From: Myxococcota bacterium
GTDB taxonomy: Bacteria; Myxococcota_A; Polyangia; HGW-17
Direction of reading: 5' to 3'
DNA length: 63,197 nucleotides
Assembly (NCBI GenBank): GCA_018821305.1
Contig: JAHJMN010000144.1
Span: forward strand, 1 to 63,197
Below, in pieces: positions 45,852 to 54,562 of this stretch (positions are counted from its first letter, which is position 1; every line of letters starts with the position of its first letter). The notes under the pieces were generated by a model. It was not told the origin of the DNA and did not search any database. It was given only the letters and a program-made list of their open reading frames with translations. Made by a program: the position numbers and the translations under genes.

Positions 45852-46075
45852 CAAAAAAAAAAGGGGATCTATTAGAATGGAGTGCAGAAATAACAACTGA
45901 CCCTGACTTGGATTTTCAACTCTATATTGAGATTTTATATGGAGAAGAATACATAGGAAAAATTATTAAAAAAGAAGATGGTTCACTTTGTCTTGTGATT
46001 TATGAAATTCCTACCTCTATTCCAGTAGACTGGCTTTTGTTATTATTTAAAAAAGCAAAAAATGAGTTAAAGTAA
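45848..46075 (+). CDS. putative immunity protein to the preceding toxin
   Basis: 75 residues from a GTG at 45848 that overlaps the upstream stop by 4 bp. It is acidic with aromatic residues (LLEWSAEITTDPDLDF, EILYGEEYIGKIIKKEDGS) and a C-terminal amphipathic helix. No known immunity family is recognised. The assignment rests on position, size and charge. Confidence 0.5.
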   Translation: MTKKKGDLLEWSAEITTDPDLDFQLYIEILYGEEYIGKIIKKEDGSLCLVIYEIPTSIPVDWLLLLFKKAKNELK

Positions 46076-46288
46076 CCGAAAGATCGGACTTATAGATTAA
46101 CCGTCTGGGGTCACATTTTTTACATCATTCAATTAGTATCCTGAAATAGCCCTCTTGCTTATGCTTCTCAAATCAACTATGATTACTATGTCCTGATTAT
46201 GGATTTGATATAATAATAGGCTTTTGCAGGAGACTTCCAGCGTTTCCACAAATTGTGAAAATTAACCGTCCGGGGTTATTTTTTTTGG

Positions 46289-46645
46289 ATGGAAACCATG
46301 AACGATATAATTGATAATATAATAAAATGTTCTTTTGAGTATGAGAAGGCGCTTATTGAAAGTAATAGAAAAAAAGTAAATAAGAACGCTGCCAAAATTA
46401 ATAAATTAATAAGAGAGCTATATAAACTTAATGAAGATTATAAATTATCAACTCTTTTAAATAATAAAAATTTAGTCGTTCAATTTGTTGGCGCTATGGG
46501 CTTATTAAAAAGAGATTATGATAAAGCGATAAATAAAATCATTGAATTGTCTGAAAAAGATCATATTGTTTCTTGCTTAGCATTTTTAATTAAATGCAAC
46601 AAAGACAATAGGGACGAATTATTAAAAGATATGTGGCCTGAATAA
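46289..46645 (+). CDS. small DUF2019/HEAT-like protein, possible orphan immunity protein
   Basis: 118 residues, Lys/Asn-rich and AT-rich DNA unlike the core genes. Two helical repeats (NKLIRELYKLNEDYKLSTLL; LVVQFVGAMGLLKRDYDKA) resemble DUF2019-type HEAT proteins that often act as immunity proteins in polymorphic toxin loci. No toxin is adjacent. Palindrome copies flank it on both sides (46262 and 46670). The second ATG (46298) is an alternative start. Confidence 0.5.
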   Translation: METMNDIIDNIIKCSFEYEKALIESNRKKVNKNAAKINKLIRELYKLNEDYKLSTLLNNKNLVVQFVGAMGLLKRDYDKAINKIIELSEKDHIVSCLAFLIKCNKDNRDELLKDMWPE

Positions 46646-46648
46646 AAA

Positions 46649-46664
46649 TCCCCCACCCGGGGGA
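46649..46664 (+). terminator. GC hairpin after the DUF2019-like gene
   Basis: TCCCCC-accc-GGGGGA, starting 4 nt after the stop codon. The stem is strong, but no T tract follows. Confidence 0.45.
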
Positions 46665-46772
46665 GGAAATTAACCGTCCGGGGTTATGTTTTCGTATGAA
46701 GAAAGTGGTGGTGGAATGAACCCTAAAGGGGTTCATCGCATACTGCGGAAATTATGAATTTATTATCAGTGA

Positions 46773-47357
46773 TCAGTGGTTTAGGTTTGAGTGATTGGGA
46801 TACTTTTCGATTTTGCCAATATCCTGTATTTTCATAATTTCCCAATAAAATTTAGAAAATTTTTCGTTTGATAATTCCGTACCAGCATTTAGCTTTCCGA
46901 TGCAGGCATCCAGTAAGTCAATCATATCCAAGTATGCAAACTCCCAGAGACCAGAACCAAAATTATAACTAAGCATCATATAATTTATTTCCTTTCTAAT
47001 CTCAATTACTTTATTTCTTTCCAATCCGGCTTTTTCTAATATCTCCAAATTTCTTTCGTTATCTTCCTTCGTATGTTTTTTATCCAGAAAAACATCTAAA
47101 ATTAATGACCAGATATTGATATAGTTGGTTTTTCTTATTTTATTTAAATTCGCATAATCTTTTAAAATATTAATATCAGGCCTGGATTCATAAAATATAA
47201 TGAATTCACCGTCCTTTGTTCTGATTGTTGGGAAATTCAATCCTTTGACAATACAATCAATATTTGATGGATGAATTATTGCTGAAGGAAATATTTTGCT
47301 TGGTGGATATGGATACTTTTCAATTATAATATTATTTTCAAAAATTTTTAGTTTCAT
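46773..47357 (-). CDS. hypothetical protein of the small-gene array
   Basis: 194 residues, AT-rich, opposite in strand to its neighbours. Not recognised. The first ~65 residues are beta-rich with proline (EKYPYPPSKIFPSAI); the rest is helical (DVFLDKKHTKEDNERNLEIL, YWEIMKIQDIGKIEKYP). It could be another immunity-type protein. GGAA lies 7 nt before the ATG. It is bounded by palindrome copies at 46670 and 47570. Confidence 0.5.
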   Translation of the reverse strand: MKLKIFENNIIIEKYPYPPSKIFPSAIIHPSNIDCIVKGLNFPTIRTKDGEFIIFYESRPDINILKDYANLNKIRKTNYINIWSLILDVFLDKKHTKEDNERNLEILEKAGLERNKVIEIRKEINYMMLSYNFGSGLWEFAYLDMIDLLDACIGKLNAGTELSNEKFSKFYWEIMKIQDIGKIEKYPNHSNLNH

Positions 47358-47810
47358 ATCATTCCATTTAAAAGATGGTTTAAATCATCCAAGAAAATAA
47401 AACAAAAATATCAAATTAGAACAACGAGGTTCGTCTTATGGTCACATGGAACAAGAATACTTTATAGCACTAAAATCTCAGCCCTTAAAATGTTTTTTCT
47501 AATGGGGAAATTCCCCAGCCGGGTTGATTTTTTATTTTGAATTTCCGTGGTCTGGGTAGGGTCGGTAAATTAACAGTCCGGGGTTATGTTTTCGTATTTA
47601 TTCCTTCTATACTGAACGCTGACTTTTTTTTGCTGTCAAAATTAACAGTCCGGGGTTATGTTTTCGCAATAATTCCTGACCGATGATTTTTTTTATTGCT
47701 GTTTGAAATCTGGGAAAGGTGAAGAGTCATTGAAAGAAAAGAATGTCCTGGAACTTTTTTACAATAACATGAAAACGAGGTCATTAGACTTGCATTTATT
47801 TTGAGAACTA

Positions 47811-48008
47811 AGTTTCATGATCGAAACGGGAAAAGTACTTGTTTTCATCCTGCCATTTGTAATTATGCTTTGATGTTGAATGTTTATGAACTGATCCTGT
47901 CTGCTTGCATTTCGCAACGTAGTGCGGAATGCAAGGCGAAATCAGGGTCTCATTCCTGAAGGTTTTCTTTAAAATGAGTCCCAACCGTATTACTCAGGAA
48001 GCGGTATA
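47811..48008 (-). repeat. MITE-like family A, copy 8 (reverse, nested palindrome)
   Basis: Reverse copy ending TCAGGAAGCGGTATA at 48008, 22 bp beyond the stop codon of the membrane kinase. The internal CAGG block is partly replaced by a 35-nt GC-rich palindrome (47903-47937). The rest of the gap 47358-47810 holds only palindrome copies and no gene. Confidence 0.8.
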
Positions 48009-48029
48009 ATTATTACATTGAAAGTAAGG

Positions 48030-50048
48030 TCAGTCTCTCAGGGCGGCGCGGCGATCGCGGTATGGATCGGCGGATTTGCGGGCTTTTTCAATGTGCTTTG
48101 TCATCCATTTACATGCACTTAGAGCAGCTCGTTTATACTTTGGTCCGGAAAAGCAAAATATAACCTTCAGATATGCAAGACCAGCATGAATTATTTCCGG
48201 ATTTTTGTAACTCAAACTGACTTGTTTTCGCATACATTCCATCTGGTCCGTAGGTGACTTTTCTTTCTGACACAAGTGCTCAAGATTTTTTATCAGTGGC
48301 TTCATACTCCTTGGGCCTTTAATCGCAAAGGCGTTTTCATAGGCTGTGCATGCTTTAAATGATGCCCGGAGTTTTTTATCTGAAGCGCCGTGACAGAAAC
48401 GATGATATCCTTCAAGCAATACAAGATATTGCAGAAGTTCAGGTTTTAAAGAAGTTGAAGCAGCTTTGTCAAAACACGAAAGGGCCATATCCCCTGCTTT
48501 AGTCTTGGCGCAGCTTTTGAGAGTCGCTTTAAAAACCAGATCATACAATTTCAAACAATTTTCTTCCTGACCTGCCGCTTTTTCATTGGAAAAACAAATT
48601 TCATCCGCGGTTTTACCAATCATTTCCAGCCATTTTTCCCCCAGCTCAAAATTCGATTCTTTTATTACACACGACAAAAAGGAATCAGCATTATCGAGAA
48701 TGCCGCAGGATGATTTCAAGGATGGCGTCGGGGACTTGTTGGAGGATACTATTCCTTTTTTATCAGTGTTTTTCTCTACCGTTGACTTTTCTTCCGTCTT
48801 ATTCGACCCTTTAAGCCCCATGGACAGAAATATTACTCCAATAATTAAACCCACGGCCACTGCTCCGATAATAAAGTACTTTTTCGATATCATCTGCTTT
48901 GATGATGCAACATCTGACGGTTCAACATAGTTTAATGTATTTACTTTAAGATCCTTTGTGGAATCAAGAGTAATCGAAATCTGTGATCCGGCATCATCGG
49001 GAGGCGGAGGCAGTTTATTTTTTGTGTTTGCTGTCAATAATGAAAAATTTGCTTCTGTATAAACATCCGAAAGTGAAATCATCGCTTTCGCCAGTTCATC
49101 CATAGTGCGGTAGCGGTTTTGTGGGTCATATGCCAGACACCGCCTGATTACAGGTCTGTATTCCGCCGAAATGACTTCTAACCGTTTTCCGATTCTATCT
49201 ACGCCGTCTGTATCGGAATTTTTAATAACATTGAGCATCCCCATGACTCGTTCGAAAATGGGAAGGCCGTCACTTACAAGCCCTTTATAAAACTCCTCTC
49301 CAGCGAGAATACGGAAAAGAACAAGCCCCATGGAAAAAATATCCGATGCAGCAGTGACTTCATCGGTCTTTCCCATTAGTTGCTCCGGAGACATATAGGC
49401 CGGAGTGCCCATCATTGTTTGACTTTCCGTCAAATGCCGGTCGGGGTTTTTTGCGATACCAAAATCAACGAGTACCGGTTGCAAGGGCGCAGAAAAGTCT
49501 TTGTAGTCACGGATGAGAATATTTGAAGGTTTGAGATCACGATGGATGATTCCAAGACCGTGAGCTTTATGAAGTGCAAAAGCCACGGTACTGAGCATTT
49601 CGACCAATGCCCGTGTACGTAGATCCTTTTGCGCATCTTCTACATATTGGTTAAGCATATTATCCAGAGGAGTCCCACTGAGATATTCCATAATTATTCC
49701 AAGTGGTTCTTTTGGCATATGGTAAATAAGCGGCACACAGGGAATCTTTTCATCCGAAAGTTGCCACATTATCTGAGCTTCATTTGTAAATCTTTCAATC
49801 TGCGATTTGCGGTCGCGCTCGCCCATGGACTCGTCTAAAATGAGCACTTTCAAGGCCGCAACTTTTCCTGTCATTTCATCCCTGACCCTGAAAACCTTCC
49901 CCATGCCTCCTTTGCCGATCATACTCTCAACTCGATACCCTGCAACCATATCGCCTTCATTTACTTCTGCAGGGCCAACTTCAGGGGCAGGAGAGTTTTT
50001 TACTCTTGCGATTGTTTCAGCTTCGGTGAAATCCCGGGTATTATCCAT
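48030..50048 (-). CDS. transmembrane Ser/Thr protein kinase
   Basis: 672 residues. The kinase domain (~38-325) is complete: IGKGGMGKVF, K67 in AALKVL, HRDLKPSN (169-176), DFG (195-197) and GTPAYMSPEQL. A single membrane helix (~391-411, [16 protein letters not shown]) follows a linker. The exported C-terminal ~250 residues have regularly spaced cysteines (SSCGILDN ... LSCVIKE ... SCFDKA ... RFCHGA), probably disulfide-bonded and helical, as a sensor. This is PknB-like topology with a novel sensor. GAAGGA precedes the ATG. Confidence 0.92.
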   Translation of the reverse strand: MDNTRDFTEAETIARVKNSPAPEVGPAEVNEGDMVAGYRVESMIGKGGMGKVFRVRDEMTGKVAALKVLILDESMGERDRKSQIERFTNEAQIMWQLSDEKIPCVPLIYHMPKEPLGIIMEYLSGTPLDNMLNQYVEDAQKDLRTRALVEMLSTVAFALHKAHGLGIIHRDLKPSNILIRDYKDFSAPLQPVLVDFGIAKNPDRHLTESQTMMGTPAYMSPEQLMGKTDEVTAASDIFSMGLVLFRILAGEEFYKGLVSDGLPIFERVMGMLNVIKNSDTDGVDRIGKRLEVISAEYRPVIRRCLAYDPQNRYRTMDELAKAMISLSDVYTEANFSLLTANTKNKLPPPPDDAGSQISITLDSTKDLKVNTLNYVEPSDVASSKQMISKKYFIIGAVAVGLIIGVIFLSMGLKGSNKTEEKSTVEKNTDKKGIVSSNKSPTPSLKSSCGILDNADSFLSCVIKESNFELGEKWLEMIGKTADEICFSNEKAAGQEENCLKLYDLVFKATLKSCAKTKAGDMALSCFDKAASTSLKPELLQYLVLLEGYHRFCHGASDKKLRASFKACTAYENAFAIKGPRSMKPLIKNLEHLCQKEKSPTDQMECMRKQVSLSYKNPEIIHAGLAYLKVIFCFSGPKYKRAALSACKWMTKHIEKARKSADPYRDRRAALRD

Positions 50049-50170
50049 AAATATTCCTTCTCCGCAAAAGCGGATTTCCCCCAGATTTTCCTACACTATC
50101 AGTTGGTGGTCAAGCTGAGAGTACTTGAGTCAATGATTGATAAATTACAGAACACGAAAAAGTTGAAAAA

Positions 50171-52813
50171 CTATTCTTTTACAAGAGACAGCAGGTCGTA
50201 GATGAGGTCAAGGGCACTTTTGGGGGATAAGTCATCGGGATTCAGGGCTTTCAGTTTCAGAATAACCGGATTTTCATCAACTTCGGAAGTTACTTCCTCA
50301 GACTCTGCTTCATTCAGATCGAAACTGAACAGCCCGGGCATAGCGTCTTTTGAGTTGCGTTTTCCCGGAAGGATGAGGGATTCGCCATCTTCAAGCAGCT
50401 TGATTATCTGCCTGCTTCTGGCGATAACGCTGTCTGGAACTCCCGCCAGTTGAGCAACCTGTATTCCGTAACTTCTATTAACACTTCCGGCAATTAATTT
50501 CCTGAGAAACAGGATTTTGCCATTCCACTCTCTGACACTTATGGCCCCGAGACAGACTCGCGGCTTGACCTGGGCCAGAGCACTGAGTTCGTGGTAATGA
50601 GTTGCAAATAGCGTCCGAGCCCCGATATGATCGTGAATATGCTCAACCACAGACCAGGCGATGCTGACGCCATCCCAGGTGGAGGTTCCTCGACCGATTT
50701 CATCAAGAATCAGGAGACTGCGCCGCGTTGCATATCGCAAAATCGCGGCGGTTTCCTTCATTTCAACCATAAATGTGGAATCACCACGGGCAATGTTATC
50801 TGATGCACCGACACGGCTGAAAATGCGATCGCATATGCCAATGGATGCTTTTCTTGCGGGGATAAAACTACCTGTCTGGGCAAGCAGTACCATGATTGCG
50901 AGCTGCCTGATGACGGTACTTTTACCCGCCATGTTGGGCCCTGTGATAAGCAGAACCTGTCGGTCATCACATGAGAGATTCATGTCGTTGGGAATAAACT
51001 CCCCTGTCTTAAGCATTATCTCAATTACCGCATGGCGGCCATCTGTAACACGGAACTCAAAGGAATTATTGACTTCCGGACGGCAGTATCCGTTTTTATG
51101 TGCAACCTGGGCAAACGAAGCAAGCACATCCACCGTGGCAATGAAATCAGCTAAAGCGGAAATGCGGGTTGTATGCAATGAAATCTCACGCCTTAAAGCA
51201 GTGAACATTTCCTCTTCTAAAATGAGTTGCCGTTCCTGAGCTGTCAGTACTTTGGATTCAAGCTCCGCAAGCTCAGGCGTAACAAAGCGCTCGGCATTTG
51301 CCAGAGTCTGTTTGCGCATATAATCCGAAGGAACCTCACCTGTGCGGGCCCGCGGAACTTCGATATAATAGCCAAAAACTCTATTAAATTTTACTTTCAG
51401 GGAGTTTATCCCCGAACGCTTTTTCTCACGTTCTTCAATGGCAATAAGGGCATCTTTTCCGCCAGCGGCAAGCTCAAGCAGTTCGTCAAGTTCACTTGAG
51501 ACACCTTTGCGAAAAATCCCGCCATCTTTCAGGTTCACCGGCGGTTCATCCACAAGCATCACAAGCAGATTTAAAATATCCTCAAAAACATCCTCAAATG
51601 GAGTAAGAAGCTTTAAAGGGCCAATGGTTGTGGAACGGGCTATTTCATCCAGAATGCTACCGAGAACCGGTAAATTTTCAAGACCTGAGCGGAGAGTTCC
51701 CATATCCCGGGGAGTCGCGACGTGGTGTGATATTCTGCTGGCAAGGCGCTCAATATCCGGAAAAGTTTTCAAGACATCTATTAATGATTTGCGTAAATCC
51801 GCCCGCTCAAAAAGGATTTCCACGGCATCCTGTCTGTGTCTGATAGAGGCTATATCCAGCAGTGGATACAAAAGCCACGATCGCAGCCTGCGCCCGCCCA
51901 TCCCCGTTGTAGTGCGGTCTATAACTGAAATGAGAGAGCCTTCCTTCTTGCGCTCTCGAGCAGTCTGAAAAAGTTCCAGCGAAGTGATGGTAGTTTCATC
52001 AATCACGAGATAATCACCGGGAACATAGGGTACAACTCGTTGCCGGGGAAGTTCATCTGCGGGATGCGCCCGGGACAGCTCCGTCATCAGAGCACTGCAT
52101 GCAATTACCGCATGCTCGTCACCATCATCTCTCGTAAGTGCTTCCGAGCTATAACGATTGTATGTTTCAAGGGACTTTTCATATCCCATAAAAGACGATG
52201 ATGAAGCTTCAACTAAAATTCCACTTCCACCGAGTCGTTCGGACATAGCCGGGAAAAGACTATCCGGTACTATCAATTGCCTTGGTCTGATTCTCGCGAT
52301 TTCAGCAAAAACACTGTCTGTACCGGTTAATACAGCGGTTTTAAATTCACCGGTACTGATATCTGCTGCAGCAATAGCATACTTTGTGTTATCCGGAGTA
52401 TAGACAACGGCAATATAATTACCGCTTCTTGCGTCAAGTTGTTCTTCATCGAGGATCAGGCCGGGAGTCACTACTCTAGTTACATCCCGCCTGACAATTC
52501 CTTTTGCTTCTTTCGGGTCTTCAACCTGCTCGCAGACTGCAACTTTGAAACCCGCATCTAAAAGGCGCGGAAGATAGGTTTTCAGCGCGTGATGAGGAAC
52601 TCCGCACAGAGGAACGGGATTTTCCTTGTTTTTATCACGGCTTGTGAGAACCAGGCCGAGAGCTTCACTCGCCATGCAAGCGTCTTCATAAAAAAGTTCG
52701 TAGAAATCTCCCACGCGGAAAAGGAGCAGACAGTCCGGATACTTTTCCTTGTGCTCCATGTATTGTCGCATGAGGGGCGTAAGGTCTTCGTTATTTGCCT
52801 TTGTCTTCGTCAT
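50171..52813 (-). CDS. mutS: DNA mismatch repair protein MutS
   Basis: About 880 residues. The N-terminal mismatch-binding motif is present (FRVGDFYELFYEDA, with the FxE-type phenylalanine). The C-terminal ABC ATPase has the P-loop GPNMAGKST, Walker B LLILDEIGRGTS and signature-type residues. It recognises mispairs and recruits MutL (30731-32638). The ATG at 52813 is chosen because homologues start just before LTPLMRQY. It overlaps the upstream gene by 23 bp. It ends the operon that begins with hydantoinase. Confidence 0.97.
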   Translation of the reverse strand: MTKTKANNEDLTPLMRQYMEHKEKYPDCLLLFRVGDFYELFYEDACMASEALGLVLTSRDKNKENPVPLCGVPHHALKTYLPRLLDAGFKVAVCEQVEDPKEAKGIVRRDVTRVVTPGLILDEEQLDARSGNYIAVVYTPDNTKYAIAAADISTGEFKTAVLTGTDSVFAEIARIRPRQLIVPDSLFPAMSERLGGSGILVEASSSSFMGYEKSLETYNRYSSEALTRDDGDEHAVIACSALMTELSRAHPADELPRQRVVPYVPGDYLVIDETTITSLELFQTARERKKEGSLISVIDRTTTGMGGRRLRSWLLYPLLDIASIRHRQDAVEILFERADLRKSLIDVLKTFPDIERLASRISHHVATPRDMGTLRSGLENLPVLGSILDEIARSTTIGPLKLLTPFEDVFEDILNLLVMLVDEPPVNLKDGGIFRKGVSSELDELLELAAGGKDALIAIEEREKKRSGINSLKVKFNRVFGYYIEVPRARTGEVPSDYMRKQTLANAERFVTPELAELESKVLTAQERQLILEEEMFTALRREISLHTTRISALADFIATVDVLASFAQVAHKNGYCRPEVNNSFEFRVTDGRHAVIEIMLKTGEFIPNDMNLSCDDRQVLLITGPNMAGKSTVIRQLAIMVLLAQTGSFIPARKASIGICDRIFSRVGASDNIARGDSTFMVEMKETAAILRYATRRSLLILDEIGRGTSTWDGVSIAWSVVEHIHDHIGARTLFATHYHELSALAQVKPRVCLGAISVREWNGKILFLRKLIAGSVNRSYGIQVAQLAGVPDSVIARSRQIIKLLEDGESLILPGKRNSKDAMPGLFSFDLNEAESEEVTSEVDENPVILKLKALNPDDLSPKSALDLIYDLLSLVKE

Positions 52814-53255
52814 TGGTTTCCACAACGCGGACTTCTGTCTTGGGTTTGATTTCAAGTCCGCCACGCTCCGAAGGCAGGAGCCTTATCTGCATTTTTACTT
52901 CAAATGTCAGGTAGGTGAGTAAATTGAGCATTTCCTGCCCAAGATTAATGGATTTGAGGAAGGAGTTCATCTCTCTTCCAACAATTGTTACCACATCTTT
53001 CCGCAGGGACCCGATTTGTTCTTTCCCGTAGGAAATCAGTTCCTTGGGAATTCTCATATCCGTTGCTTTCTTAAAACTTCCTTCCCCAACACTCACAACT
53101 CGGCTCAGGATATCACCCATAAGACCCGTCAGGCCGTCTTTTCTAGAGGGATCATCGGTTTCCGGATGCGTTGCAGGGCCACTTTCCTTTGGAATTGCAT
53201 CATCCGCCGCAGTGGTTACTGGTGGCGTATTTTCGGGGGTTTCATCCATTTTCAT
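52791..53255 (-). CDS. amphipathic protein of unknown function between ssnA and mutS
   Basis: 154 residues. The N-terminal third is a disordered, Pro/Asp/Thr-rich tail. The middle (GLTGLMGDILSRVVSVGEGS ... GKEQIGSLRKDVVTIV) is amphipathic helix with a phasin-like feel, and the end is basic/acidic (RVVETNDEDKGK). No signal or membrane span is found. It overlaps the aminohydrolase (ATGA) and mutS, so it is translationally coupled to both. The function is unknown. Confidence 0.6.
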   Translation of the reverse strand: MKMDETPENTPPVTTAADDAIPKESGPATHPETDDPSRKDGLTGLMGDILSRVVSVGEGSFKKATDMRIPKELISYGKEQIGSLRKDVVTIVGREMNSFLKSINLGQEMLNLLTYLTFEVKMQIRLLPSERGGLEIKPKTEVRVVETNDEDKGK

Positions 53256-54562
53256 GAAAGTTCCTCCATCCTGCGATACATTTTCGCTGCGGACTCACGA
53301 CTATGAGCAAGAACGGATTCTTCATCGACTGTAACTAGCTTTCTGTCTTTCATGACCCATTTACCGGCAACTAAAGTTGAACGCACGGCCCAACTTTCCA
53401 TGCCGAAAATTATATGTCCCGCAAAATTGTCCCCAGAGAGAGGAGTTGGCGGGTTGTAATCCAGGATTGTTAAATCCGCCATGGAACCCGGCCCCACGAC
53501 ATCCAGTGTCTCTCCGAAAAATGAGCCGAGAAGTCTCTGAGAATTACGCAGGAACTCAAGAGGAGCATCAAAACGGATAGCAACTTTATCTTCTCGACCA
53601 CGGAAAAAGCATGAACGAACTTCAGATAGGATATCACTGTCGATGCCGTCCGTTCCCAGAGCCCATTTACCCTTTTCAAGGTTTGCACGACCGACGCGAT
53701 TATTCATATTTGAACGTGGATTGTGAAGCATGAAGACTTTTTTATCATCAAGGAGTGCCTGTTCGGCGTCCGTCAGATGAACTCCGTGAACAATAATGTC
53801 GTTTTCACGCAGGAGATTTCTTATCTGTATTCGAGCTACGGGAGTCATGCCGAATTCATTCAGGGATTCCGTCCGGTCAGATATATCTTCCAGAACGTGA
53901 ATATGAAGAGGTAAATCAAGTTCATGACATACTTCGGCAATACGGTCGAAAGTTTTGTCATTAATTGTAAAGCTGGCGTGAGCTCCGACTGCGCCCCTCA
54001 GAAGTGCATGATTTCTGTATGAAAAGCCAAAATTGCGATTTTCTTCAACCCCAAGACGACCTTCGTCGGGACCATTTCGATCCGTAACTTCATAGCACAG
54101 ACTACCGCGCATCCCGAACTGTTCAAAGGCCTTTGCCATGGTTGAAAGGCTGCCTGATATAAAAGATGGGCTGGCATGGTGGTCCACGATTCCCGTTATT
54201 CCAAGACGAGCCGCACCAGCCAGACCAGCGGCAGCGCTGTGATAAACAGAATCTTCATCCAGAGCTCGGTCTAAAACCCACCAGAGATATTTCAGGGTTT
54301 CAATAAAATTTGAAGGCGTTTTCTTCGGACCCGCCATACCGCGGGCAAGAGCACTGTAGAGATGGTGATGTCCTACTACGAGACCCGGGGCAACAATACA
54401 CCCGGGTAGAGAAATAACGCTTTCACCTTCAACTTCTGTCAGATTATCAGCAACTTCAACAATTTTTCCCGTTGATTCGTCAATTCGTAAGTTTGTTTTT
54501 TTAAGAATACCGTTGTGCCAGGATGTAAGAATCTGTGCATCTTTTATTGACAAAAAGCCCAT
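53252..54562 (-). CDS. ssnA: SsnA-like amidohydrolase/aminohydrolase
   Basis: 436 residues, amidohydrolase superfamily. Metal and substrate motifs are PGLVVGHHHLYSALARGM, IVDHHASPS, GAHASFT, HIHVLE and GTDGIDSD. The SALARGM signature and overall length match SsnA, an uncharacterised aminohydrolase of purine/selenium-linked gene clusters in enterobacteria. Here it partners hydantoinase only, without the xanthine-oxidase-type genes. GGAGG lies 8 nt before the ATG. The start overlaps the hydantoinase stop by 19 bp. Confidence 0.85.
   Translation of the reverse strand: MGFLSIKDAQILTSWHNGILKKTNLRIDESTGKIVEVADNLTEVEGESVISLPGCIVAPGLVVGHHHLYSALARGMAGPKKTPSNFIETLKYLWWVLDRALDEDSVYHSAAAGLAGAARLGITGIVDHHASPSFISGSLSTMAKAFEQFGMRGSLCYEVTDRNGPDEGRLGVEENRNFGFSYRNHALLRGAVGAHASFTINDKTFDRIAEVCHELDLPLHIHVLEDISDRTESLNEFGMTPVARIQIRNLLRENDIIVHGVHLTDAEQALLDDKKVFMLHNPRSNMNNRVGRANLEKGKWALGTDGIDSDILSEVRSCFFRGREDKVAIRFDAPLEFLRNSQRLLGSFFGETLDVVGPGSMADLTILDYNPPTPLSGDNFAGHIIFGMESWAVRSTLVAGKWVMKDRKLVTVDEESVLAHSRESAAKMYRRMEELS

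Larger units (their letters stand above)
45212..47658. repeat. dispersed short palindrome TTAACcgtccgGGGTTA(TGTTTTCG), eight or nine copies
   Basis: Copies start at about 45212, 45252, 45566 (reverse), 46097, 46262, 46670, 47570 and 47642, with a decayed one near 47506. The best copies share TTAACMGTCCGGGGTTA followed by TGTTTTCG. The 45252 copy is a perfect TAACCAC-cc-GTGGTTA. The copies fall between, not within, the small genes of this region, so each gene or gene pair is bounded by one on each side. They are too short to be ordinary integron attC sites. A REP-like element mobilised by a tyrosine transposase is the nearest known idea, but no such gene is present. Confidence 0.75.

Noticed and set aside
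45212-47658. Integron attC array
   Set aside because: The repeat is ~17-25 bp and lacks the ~57-bp-plus paired core sites of attC; no integrase gene is present. Kept only as a cassette-like finding.
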